A stretch of DNA of 5,833 bases. Origin: Hyphomicrobiaceae bacterium. Lineage in GTDB: Bacteria > Pseudomonadota > Alphaproteobacteria > Rhizobiales > JAKIUO01. A model generated the notes under the pieces. That model did no database searches and had not been told where the DNA came from. It saw only the letters and a list, made by a program, of their open reading frames with translations. Location: the NCBI GenBank assembly GCA_021647535.1, contig JAKIUO010000177.1, positions 1 to 5,833 of the forward strand, given 5' to 3'. Shown piece by piece: positions 1 through 5,833 of the stretch (positions are counted from its first letter, which is position 1; each line of letters starts with the position of its first letter). A program made the translations under genes and the position numbers.

Positions 1-1820
1 TTTTCTGCCCAGATGTTTCCATCATGGGCATCAATAATTTGTTTTGAAATGGACAGTCCTAATCCAGAATGGTTGCCGTAATCTTCATGGTCTGGGCGCT
101 CCGTATAAAATCGTTCAAAAATAGTTTCAATTTTACTCTCTGGAATACCTGGGCCATCATCTTCTACACTGACAGTGATCGTATCTGAATTATTTTTAAC
201 CATGATGTGAACGCTATCGTTTTCTGGAGAGAAAGACAGCGCATTGCTAATTAGATTACCGAACACTTGTGCTAGGCGATCTTCATTTCCACGAACAATA
301 GTTTTAATGTTGCTTGGAATTGTTACTGTAATTTTACTGTCTCTGTCACTCGTATGTTTTGACTCATCTATGTTTTCCATTCTGTCCATTGGTTTTTTAT
401 AAGCATCGCGCAGATGGTGAAGGAGGTTAGCGATATTAACATCAGACATTTCTTCCCGTGATAGTTCTGCATCAAGTCGTGAAGCGCTGGAAATATCACT
501 GATCAAGCGGTCCAGTCGCTTGACGTCATGCAAGATAATTTTCGTCAATCGCTCGCGCAATTCTTCCTTTTGGACGAGCGGCAAGGTTTCCACCGCACTT
601 TTCAAGGAGGTCAGGGGATTTTTGAGCTCATGGGCGACATCGGCGGCAAATGTTTCGATGGCTTCAATGCGGCTGTAAAGGGCTCCCGTCATATTGCGAA
701 GGGCCAGCGACAGCTCGCCGATTTCGTCTGTGCGCCATGTGAAATCGGGAATTTCCTCGCGGGCCTTGGCACTGTGGCGTACGCGCCGTGCAGCGGCCGC
801 CAGTTTGCGCATGGGTGCACCGATCTGATTGGACAGCCACATGGAAAGAGCAGCCATGACAATGGCGGCAATCGCGCCGATGCGCGAGATGCCCCATAAT
901 TCAGCGGCAACGATCTTGTCAATATCATCTCCCTTGGTCGATAACATCAAAACTCCCAGCACCGCCTGCATTCGCTGGATCGGTACGGCCACAGAAACAA
1001 TCAGTTCAGAGCGCTCGTTGAGGCGTGACATTTTTCCAGGATGTCCGGCCAGAGCCGATTTGACTTCTTGATAGGCCCTGCCATTGGCCCCGCCAATATC
1101 TTGATAAAGCGGGATGTTGCCCCGCCACATGCGTTTGACCCATCTTGTGAATTCAAAAGAATAGGTGGATTTAAACTCTCCGGGCGCTGGCAGTATCTTG
1201 CGGCTGATTTGTCCTCTGGCATTGAGCGTTTGGCTGTCCAGCAGCTTGACGCCATCATGATCGTAAATGCGGGCTCTTGTGCGGGTGGGGGCAACAAGAC
1301 CTAACAGGATGGGCGCGGCGCGTTCAGGATTAATCGGAAAGTCGAGGCTGTCATAGCTTTCAATCGCGCCCAGTATATCATGGTCGGACTGCATTTCCAG
1401 CAGACTTTCAGGGTCGACAATGACCTGATCGGTATTAAGGCTTGAAGACTGGGCGATGGCCTCGGCAATAATCTTGCCTTGGGTCAGCAGGTTTTGCACC
1501 CGCACCTCAATGAGGCCAGCGCGATACTGGTTGAGTATCAGCAAGCCACCAATCAGCGTGATCAGGCCCAGCAGATTATAGGCCAGAATACGCGTGGTCA
1601 GACTGGTGAATTTGTAATTGAGCTTGAAATAGCGCAGCAAGGGAGACATGCGTTTGTGCGCGTGACCAAAGGCCAGCGCCAGCCTTGAGTCCTGGAACTC
1701 ACTCGTTTTTTTGACAAGCTTATCCCAAAGCGGGGCACCATGGGTCTCGAATTGGTCACCCATCTTGCCCCCGATCCTGGCCTTTTGCTCACTCAGCCAA
1801 TTTGATCGGAGCACTTTCAT
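1..1820 (-). CDS. chvG: ChvG/ExoS sensor histidine kinase (3' end beyond window)
   Basis: This is the membrane sensor kinase partner of ChvI. It autophosphorylates on histidine and passes the phosphate to ChvI in response to acid or envelope signals (family knowledge). I translated 606 codons without interruption. The protein has a cytoplasmic N-terminus of about 78 residues, TM1 around 79-97, and a periplasmic sensor domain around 98-308 with ChvG-type motifs (LDFPINPERAAP, PTRTRARIYD). TM2 lies around 309-329, followed by HAMP to about 382. The H-box is FAADVAHELKNP with phospho-acceptor His397. The ATP-binding domain has N-box Asn526 (NLISNA), a DxGxG box at 554-558, an F-box (FERFYTERP) and the G2 box GLGLS at 586-590. 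Only a few tens of residues should be missing. The ATG start is preceded by GGGAGAG three bases upstream and lies 16 nt after the chvI stop. From about residue 449 the codon usage turns strongly AT-rich without loss of motifs. Assignment is firm. Confidence 0.95.
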   Translation of the reverse strand, partial: MKVLRSNWLSEQKARIGGKMGDQFETHGAPLWDKLVKKTSEFQDSRLALAFGHAHKRMSPLLRYFKLNYKFTSLTTRILAYNLLGLITLIGGLLILNQYRAGLIEVRVQNLLTQGKIIAEAIAQSSSLNTDQVIVDPESLLEMQSDHDILGAIESYDSLDFPINPERAAPILLGLVAPTRTRARIYDHDGVKLLDSQTLNARGQISRKILPAPGEFKSTYSFEFTRWVKRMWRGNIPLYQDIGGANGRAYQEVKSALAGHPGKMSRLNERSELIVSVAVPIQRMQAVLGVLMLSTKGDDIDKIVAAELWGISRIGAIAAIVMAALSMWLSNQIGAPMRKLAAAARRVRHSAKAREEIPDFTWRTDEIGELSLALRNMTGALYSRIEAIETFAADVAHELKNPLTSLKSAVETLPLVQKEELRERLTKIILHDVKRLDRLISDISSASRLDAELSREEMSDVNIANLLHHLRDAYKKPMDRMENIDESKHTSDRDSKITVTIPSNIKTIVRGNEDRLAQVFGNLISNALSFSPENDSVHIMVKNNSDTITVSVEDDGPGIPESKIETIFERFYTERPDHEDYGNHSGLGLSISKQIIDAHDGNIWAE

Positions 1821-1836
1821 CAACTCTCCCTGTTTA

Positions 1837-2538
1837 TCAGCTTTCTTTGAAGCGATATCCAACGCCATAGAGGGTTTCGATTACATCGAAATCATCATCG
1901 ACAACTTTGAACTTCTTGCGTAGCCGCTTAATGTGGCTATCAATTGTCCGGTCATCCACATAAACCTGATCATCATAGGCGGCATCCATTAAGGCATCGC
2001 GGCTTTTGACAACGCCGGGGCGCTGGGCCAGGGCTTGCAGGATCAAAAACTCGGTGACTGTCAGAGTGACTTCTTTGCCATCCCAGTGGCAGGTGTGGCG
2101 CTCCTGATCCATTTTCAAAAGACCGCGTTCCAGCAATTGCTCGGAGGTTTCGTTTTCTTCCTTGGGTTTGGCCCGCGCCTGCGCCCGGCGTAAAATGGTC
2201 TTGACGCGTTCGAGCAATAGTCGTTGGGAAAAAGGCTTGGCGATATAATCGTCGGCCCCCATTTTCAAACCAAACAGCTCGTCGATTTCATCATCTTTGG
2301 AGGTCAGGAAGATCACCGGAATTTCGCTGTTCTGGCGCACACGGCGGAGCAGCTCCATGCCATCCATGCGGGGCATCTTGATGTCAAAAATGGCGATATC
2401 AGCAGGTTTTTCCGCCATGCCTTCAAGTGCGGAAACGCCATCATGATAGGTGTTTACATTATAACCTTCGCTCTCGAACAGGACGCTGAGCGATCCAATA
2501 ATATTTTTGTCATCATCTACCAATGCAATTGTCGGCAT
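1837..2538 (-). CDS. chvI: ChvI response regulator, OmpR/PhoB family
   Basis: This is the DNA-binding response regulator phosphorylated by ChvG. In rhizobia it controls exopolysaccharide, motility, acid adaptation and envelope genes (family knowledge). The 233-residue protein has a receiver domain at about 1-120, with the acidic cluster Asp8-Asp10, phospho-acceptor Asp52 (IFDIKMP), switch Thr79 and Lys101 (AKPF). A winged-helix effector domain follows at about 130-231, ending in the family-typical VDDRTIDSHIKRLRKKF and YGVGYRF. Length and motif order match full-length ChvI. The ATG is preceded by AAAGGG nine bases upstream. It is the first gene of an operon with chvG, 16 nt downstream, and is divergent from the HugZ-like gene. 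Base composition and codon use are like the neighbours. No defect is seen. Confidence 0.96.
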   Translation of the reverse strand: MPTIALVDDDKNIIGSLSVLFESEGYNVNTYHDGVSALEGMAEKPADIAIFDIKMPRMDGMELLRRVRQNSEIPVIFLTSKDDEIDELFGLKMGADDYIAKPFSQRLLLERVKTILRRAQARAKPKEENETSEQLLERGLLKMDQERHTCHWDGKEVTLTVTEFLILQALAQRPGVVKSRDALMDAAYDDQVYVDDRTIDSHIKRLRKKFKVVDDDFDVIETLYGVGYRFKES

Positions 2539-2616
2539 TTTTTAAACCCTTTCATCTGCAAACCGTTCTGAAAAGAAGGCCCGCCCCCCATTAACCAGCT
2601 CCAGCGACCCTGCAAG

Positions 2617-2634
2617 GAACAAGAAGTTCGAAAC
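2617..2634. promoter_or_regulatory. Inverted-repeat cluster, possible operator
   Basis: GAAC (2617-2620) and GTTC (2626-2629) form a perfect inverted repeat around the 5-base spacer AAGAA. The right half overlaps a second near-palindrome, GTTCGAAAC (2626-2634). The cluster lies between the candidate chvI promoter and the chvI start, where an autoregulatory or repressor site would be plausible. It is short enough to be chance, and I know of no regulator that it matches. Confidence 0.2.
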
Positions 2635-2671
2635 AGGGACAAACAGCGTCTCTTTACAAAGGAAGACACAG

Positions 2672-2701
2672 TTGATGCTGGTACTTACAGCCCCGTTATG
2701 A
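2672..2701 (+). promoter_or_regulatory. Weak candidate promoter for the HugZ-like gene
   Basis: On the plus strand TTGATG (2672-2677) and TTATGA (2696-2701) are separated by 18 bases. This would start transcription close to 2708, about 54 bases before the ATG at 2762. Both hexamers are imperfect. It sits back to back with the candidate chvI promoter, so the two transcripts would overlap at their starts. Confidence 0.22.
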
Positions 2702-2706
2702 CAATG

Positions 2707-2735
2707 TTTTTAGGCGTCCTTGGCGTGTAAGTCAA
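2707..2735 (-). promoter_or_regulatory. Candidate sigma70-type promoter for chvI-chvG
   Basis: Read on the minus strand, TTGACT (2735-2730) is followed after exactly 17 bases by TAAAAA (2712-2707). This gives five of six and four of six matches to the housekeeping consensus. Transcription would start near 2700 and leave a leader of about 160 nt before chvI. The match is reasonable but unproven. The element also covers the start of the longer TTG-initiated reading of the HugZ-like gene, which mildly argues against that longer start. Confidence 0.35.
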
Positions 2736-2761
2736 AACATCAACAGCAATCGATCCTAACA

Positions 2762-3535
2762 ATGACGAAAAAAACCGAACAAAACCCTTCCCCACAATCG
2801 CAAATGCCACCGCCAGAAGAGGTCGCTCCGAGGGCACGCCGGGTCATGCGTCTGGCTAACAAGGTGGCGCTTGCGACCCTTGAACAGCAGACGGGTGCGC
2901 CTTTTTTGTCCTTGACCGGGGTGGCGACCTTGATGGATGCAACGCCGGTGTTGCTAATGTCGGATATTTCGCGGCATTGCGTTAATCTTGCCAAAGACCC
3001 TCGGGCCTCCTTATTGTTTGAGGACATCGGAGATCATGTCAATCCGCTCACAGAGGACCGGGTGAGTGTGAAAGGACGTATTGTCAAATGCAGCCCAAAA
3101 GAGGTTAAGGCCGGAGAGGCCGAGGCGCGTTTTATGGCGCGTCATCCCAAAGCCTTTTATGGCAGCTTTGCCGATTTCAACTATTATAAAATGGAGATAG
3201 AAGAGGCGCATTTTGTCGGTGGCTTTGGCACCGCTCTGACCATTCCGGCCGATATTTTGCGTTTGCGGCACAGCGATATTGAGGGTTTGCGCTCTGCTGA
3301 AGCAGATATACTGGCGCATATGAATGGGGATCACAGCGAAGCCATCAATAATATGGCAGTGCAATTATTGAAAGAGGAGCCTGGCCCCTGGCAGTTGAGC
3401 GGGCTGGACCCTGAGGGCTGCGATTTCACCGCCCGCAAGCAAAGGCTTCGTCTTGAGTTTCCCGAACCCGTCAATGGCCCGCAAAAGGCGCATAAGGTTC
3501 TTGTCGAACTGGCGCGCCGGGCGCGCACCAGTTGA
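2762..3535 (+). CDS. HugZ-like protein: PNPOx split-barrel plus DUF2470
   Basis: The 257-residue soluble protein belongs to the pyridoxamine 5'-phosphate oxidase-like superfamily with a C-terminal DUF2470 domain. Relatives bind flavin or heme, and HugZ itself degrades heme; which activity applies here is not known. The split-barrel spans about 24-165 (RLANKVALATLEQ, GAPFLSLTGVATL, PRASLLFED, the FYGSFADFNYYKME segment). DUF2470 spans about 178-253 with its signature AHMNGDHSEA (His186, His191). The first ~20 residues are polar and proline-rich. There is no signal peptide or membrane segment. An in-frame TTG at 2720 would add 14 residues, but that extension looks unlike the family and overlaps promoter-like sequence, so I chose the ATG. 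Neither start has a strong ribosome-binding site. The gene is divergent from chvI and convergent with the secreted-protein gene, so it is probably monocistronic. Confidence 0.88.
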   Translation: MTKKTEQNPSPQSQMPPPEEVAPRARRVMRLANKVALATLEQQTGAPFLSLTGVATLMDATPVLLMSDISRHCVNLAKDPRASLLFEDIGDHVNPLTEDRVSVKGRIVKCSPKEVKAGEAEARFMARHPKAFYGSFADFNYYKMEIEEAHFVGGFGTALTIPADILRLRHSDIEGLRSAEADILAHMNGDHSEAINNMAVQLLKEEPGPWQLSGLDPEGCDFTARKQRLRLEFPEPVNGPQKAHKVLVELARRARTS

Positions 3536-3552
3536 GTGTGATTTAAGTGCGT

Positions 3553-3575
3553 GGTGGCTCATTCACTGAGCCTCC
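3553..3575. terminator. Hairpin between convergent genes, probable bidirectional terminator
   Basis: GGTGGCTCA (3553-3561) pairs with TGAGCCTCC (3567-3575) with one internal mismatch and a 5-base loop. It lies 17 bases after the HugZ-like stop and 6 bases after the stop of the opposing gene, which suits a shared terminator. There is no clear U tract on either side, so an intrinsic terminator mechanism is not assured. Confidence 0.5.
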
Positions 3576-3581
3576 CGGCAT

Positions 3582-3980
3582 TCAGCGACGGCGTGTCAAG
3601 ACAAGACGTCCCCGTCCGCCAGAGCTTTTGAGGGAAATATACTGTCGGTTGCCACGTAGCAAGATGGTGATCGAACCACTAATGTCATATTGTGCATTTC
3701 TGAAGCGACCACGATAGCGGTTTTTGCCGACTTTTTTGAGTATGCCATCCTGATGGATCAGGCCGAGCGAGGCAACCGCGCAATTTGCACTGATAAAATA
3801 GCGTTTGCCCTTTTTGGGGCGGATGGTCGCCCGGCATTTGGTGCGCTCACGCGTGCCTGAAAATGTAGAAAGGCTGCCGCCACCGCTCCAGTTGCCGATA
3901 ATGCTTGCCGATCTGGCATTTGCCGGGGCGCTGGCCATAACCAATGCCAAGCCAAATATTCCGGCCAAGACTGCTCTCAT
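3582..3980 (-). CDS. Small secreted basic protein of unknown function
   Basis: The 132-residue protein starts with a clear Sec signal peptide: a short positive start, a hydrophobic core at about 4-17, and a cleavage site likely after APANA at residue 22. The mature part of about 110 residues is rich in Arg, Lys, Gly and Ser. It is predicted by eye to be mostly beta strand, with GNWSGGGS near its start and RNAQYDISGSI at 94-104. It has exactly two cysteines, Cys49 and Cys67, well placed for one periplasmic disulfide, and it ends in TRRR. I recall similar exported hypothetical proteins in other Rhizobiales, but no function. The ATG at 3980 has a good ribosome-binding site (AAGGAAG, six bases upstream). 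It is convergent with the HugZ-like gene and divergent from pckG, so it stands alone. A structural or envelope role is a guess. Confidence 0.82.
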   Translation of the reverse strand: MRAVLAGIFGLALVMASAPANARSASIIGNWSGGGSLSTFSGTRERTKCRATIRPKKGKRYFISANCAVASLGLIHQDGILKKVGKNRYRGRFRNAQYDISGSITILLRGNRQYISLKSSGGRGRLVLTRRR

Positions 3981-4062
3981 AATTTGCTTCCTTTCTATAG
4001 GGATATATCAGTTTCAACTCTTTTTCTTTGCGTGTTTTTCCAGTAATGACAGTCGACTATAT

Positions 4063-4091
4063 TTGCAAATGGACTGAAATTAGAGGATAGT
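4063..4091 (+). promoter_or_regulatory. Weak candidate promoter upstream of pckG
   Basis: TTGCAA (4063-4068) and GATAGT (4086-4091) are spaced by 17 bases, each with four of six consensus matches. This would give a leader of roughly 75 nt. No better plus-strand pair is seen in the 191-bp divergent region 3981-4171. TTGACC at 4127-4132 has no suitable -10 partner. Confidence 0.22.
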
Positions 4092-4102
4092 TACTTTGGA
4101 GG

Positions 4103-4125
4103 CATCCTAAGGGTTGCAAAGGATG
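4103..4125. repeat. Short inverted repeat in the pckG leader or operator region
   Basis: CATCCT (4103-4108) and AGGATG (4120-4125) are a perfect 6-base inverted repeat with an 11-base spacer, 47 bases before the pckG start. It could be an operator or a weak leader hairpin. A seven-base direct repeat, TTGCAAA, also occurs at 4063-4069 and again inside this element at 4114-4120, 51 bases apart, or about five helical turns. Both signals are short and may be chance. Confidence 0.25.
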
Positions 4126-4171
4126 TTTGACCCATTTTTTGTACCAAAAGTGCGCGAAGGAACCAGATCCT

Positions 4172-5833
4172 ATGCCATACTCTCATGATGGAGCCTCTCG
4201 AACAAGCAACAAAGTGTTGATCGCGTGGGTTGATGAAGTGGCCGCCCTTTGCAGACCCGACAAAATCGTCTGGTGCGATGGTTCAAAAGAAGAGTATGAC
4301 CGCCTGTGTGGCGAACTGGTTGAAGCCGGGGTCTACATCAAGCTCAACGCGGAAAAACGCCCCAACTCCTATCTGGCGCGCTCGCACCCTTCAGATGTGG
4401 CCCGCGTCGAAGATCGCACCTTTATGTGTCATGAAAATGAAGAGGATGCCGGTCCGACCAATAACTGGATGGCCCCTGACGAGATGAAAGCGCTCATGCG
4501 CCAGAGCTATGACCGTTGCATGACGGGGCGCACCATGTATGTCATTCCCTTTTCCATGGGGCCGATTGGCTCCCCCATCGCCAAGATTGGAATCGAAATT
4601 ACTGATAGCGCCTATGTAGTTACCAATCAGCATATCATGACGCGTGTCAGCCAGCAGGTGCTGGATATACTGGGAGAGGAGGGGGCGTTTATCAGGTGTT
4701 TGCACTCGGTGGGTGCGCCGCTGGAGCCGGGGCAGGCCGATGTCAGCTGGCCGTGCGAAGGTGAGATCAAAAACAAATTTATCAGCCATTTTCCTGAAAC
4801 CCGCGAGATCTGGTCTTATGGCTCGGGCTATGGCGGCAATGCTCTGCTCGGCAAGAAATGTCTGGCTTTACGCATCGCGTCCAACATGGCGCGCGAAGAG
4901 GGCTGGCTGGCCGAGCACATGCTTATACTTGGATTGACCCGTCCGGGCGGTGATCAGATTTATATTGCTGCAGCTTTTCCCAGCGCCTGTGGAAAAACCA
5001 ATCTCGCCATGGTATTGCCGCCGCAGGGCATGACCGACTGGAAGGTAACGACGGTCGGTGATGATATTGCCTGGATCAAGCCCCATGCCGATGGCTCTTG
5101 GCGCGCCATCAATCCCGAAAATGGTTTTTTTGGCGTGGCCCCTGGCACCAGCTCAGACAGCAACCCGATGGCCATGCAAAGCCTGCGGGAAAACTGTATT
5201 TTCACCAATGTGGCGCTGACCGATGAGGGCGATGTGTGGTGGAAAGGCATGGACGGCCCCATGCCGGATCACCTCATTGACTGGCAAGGCAATGACTGGA
5301 CGCCAGAGTGCCAGAGGCCCGCCGCTCATCCCAATGCACGCTTCACGGCCCCGGCCCGCCAATGCCCGTCGATTGATCCGCGCTGGCAAGACCCTGCGGG
5401 TGTACCGATCGCGGCTTTTTTGTTTGGCGGGCGATTGCCGAAAACCTTCCCGCTGGTCTATGAAAGCACGGGTTGGGAGCATGGTGTGTTCATGGCAGCC
5501 ACCATGGGATCGCAAGCCACAGCCGCCGCCATTGGCGTTTCTGGTATGCGCCGCGATCCCTTCGCCATGCTGCCGTTTATGGGCTATAATATGGGGGATT
5601 ACTGGCAATATTGGCTTAGCCTTGGGCAACAGCGCGCTAAAAAAGGGCTGAAAAATCCGAAGATTTTCCGGGTCAACTGGTTCCGCAGGGACGAAACTGG
5701 AAAATTTCTGTGGCCAGGCTTTGGTCAGAACACAAGGGTGCTGGAATGGGTCGCAGACCGTGTTCATGAAAAGGTCGGGGCGGTGGAAAGCCCGTTCGGG
5801 ATGGTGCCGCGTTTCGAGGATTTCAACTGGAGT
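4172..5833 (+). CDS. pckG: GTP-dependent phosphoenolpyruvate carboxykinase (3' end beyond window)
   Basis: The enzyme converts oxaloacetate and GTP to phosphoenolpyruvate, CO2 and GDP in the cytoplasm, the entry step of gluconeogenesis. The window holds 554 codons, open to the edge; the family is usually about 600-620 residues, so roughly 50-60 are missing. Residues matching the well-studied GTP enzymes are present: Arg70 in YLARSHPSDVARVE, the SYGSGYGGNALLGKKC block (215-230, with metal-ligand Lys), His249, the P-loop FPSACGKTN (269-277) with the hallmark catalytic Cys273 and Lys275, VGDD (295-298) for metal binding, and Arg421 in GGRLPKTFPLVYE. The guanine pocket is present as Phe504, Phe512, Phe517 and Asn520 (WPGFGQN). 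This rules out the ATP-type PckA. The ATG is preceded by AAGGA ten bases upstream. The gene is divergent from the secreted-protein gene and transcribed alone as far as seen. ChvI control is possible by analogy only. Confidence 0.96.
   Translation, partial: MPYSHDGASRTSNKVLIAWVDEVAALCRPDKIVWCDGSKEEYDRLCGELVEAGVYIKLNAEKRPNSYLARSHPSDVARVEDRTFMCHENEEDAGPTNNWMAPDEMKALMRQSYDRCMTGRTMYVIPFSMGPIGSPIAKIGIEITDSAYVVTNQHIMTRVSQQVLDILGEEGAFIRCLHSVGAPLEPGQADVSWPCEGEIKNKFISHFPETREIWSYGSGYGGNALLGKKCLALRIASNMAREEGWLAEHMLILGLTRPGGDQIYIAAAFPSACGKTNLAMVLPPQGMTDWKVTTVGDDIAWIKPHADGSWRAINPENGFFGVAPGTSSDSNPMAMQSLRENCIFTNVALTDEGDVWWKGMDGPMPDHLIDWQGNDWTPECQRPAAHPNARFTAPARQCPSIDPRWQDPAGVPIAAFLFGGRLPKTFPLVYESTGWEHGVFMAATMGSQATAAAIGVSGMRRDPFAMLPFMGYNMGDYWQYWLSLGQQRAKKGLKNPKIFRVNWFRRDETGKFLWPGFGQNTRVLEWVADRVHEKVGAVESPFGMVPRFEDFNWS

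Noticed and set aside
1..476. Frameshift or pseudogene in the AT-rich end of chvG
   Set aside because: Translation is uninterrupted to the window edge and all ATP-binding motifs are present and correctly spaced.
528..1304. Several plus- and minus-strand open frames of 77-123 codons
   Set aside because: All fall within the continuous chvG frame, which encodes the sensor, TM2, HAMP and H-box regions. They are out-of-frame shadows.
2720..2761. TTG-initiated N-terminal extension of the HugZ-like protein
   Set aside because: The 14 added residues are unlike the family, the start codon is weak, and the stretch overlaps the best candidate chvI promoter. The ATG at 2762 is preferred, though its own ribosome-binding site is poor.
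4230..4937. Alternative plus-strand and minus-strand frames within the N-terminal half of pckG
   Set aside because: They overlap the pckG frame that starts at 4172 and is supported by family motifs from residue 65 onward.
5153..5767. A 204-codon open frame on the minus strand
   Set aside because: It lies wholly opposite pckG, whose plus-strand frame carries unmistakable family motifs throughout. The antisense product is a low-complexity His/Arg/Pro-rich sequence with no recognizable domain.
1..5833. Mobile element, CRISPR array, tRNA, rRNA or riboswitch
   Set aside because: I found no transposase or integrase, no regularly spaced repeats, no cloverleaf-like segment and no long structured leader. 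The intergenic spaces are all under 230 bp.

Overview
The window comes from an alphaproteobacterium, most likely from or near the Rhizobiales. The main evidence is a chvI-chvG (exoS) two-component pair with very characteristic sequence signatures, together with other genes of alphaproteobacterial type. Overall base composition is moderate, a little above 50% GC in most genes. I cannot name a genus from the sequence alone.

Layout, left to right. On the minus strand, chvG (sensor histidine kinase, starts at 1820) runs off the left edge. It lies directly downstream of chvI (response regulator, 2538-1837), with a 16-nt gap, so the two form an operon. A 223-bp divergent intergenic region separates chvI from a plus-strand gene for a HugZ-like protein: a split-barrel flavin/heme-binding fold followed by a DUF2470 domain (2762-3535). 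A hairpin at 3553-3575 separates that gene from a convergent minus-strand gene for a small, basic, secreted protein of unknown function (3980-3582). A second divergent region (3981-4171) leads to a plus-strand phosphoenolpyruvate carboxykinase gene of the GTP-dependent class (4172 to the right edge), which lacks only its C-terminal end.

How the genes fit together. ChvG/ChvI is a cell-envelope and acid-responsive system. In Agrobacterium and Sinorhizobium, the PEP carboxykinase gene next to chvI is regulated by or linked to it. That enzyme is the ATP-dependent type (pckA). Here the neighbouring carboxykinase is the unrelated-in-specificity GTP type (pckG), which suggests the locus role was kept while the enzyme was replaced. 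The last ~157 codons of chvG in the window are abruptly AT-rich compared with the rest of the gene and its neighbours, although the reading frame and all kinase motifs are intact. This is the clearest compositional anomaly. I see no mobile element, tRNA, rRNA, CRISPR array or clearly new multi-gene system.
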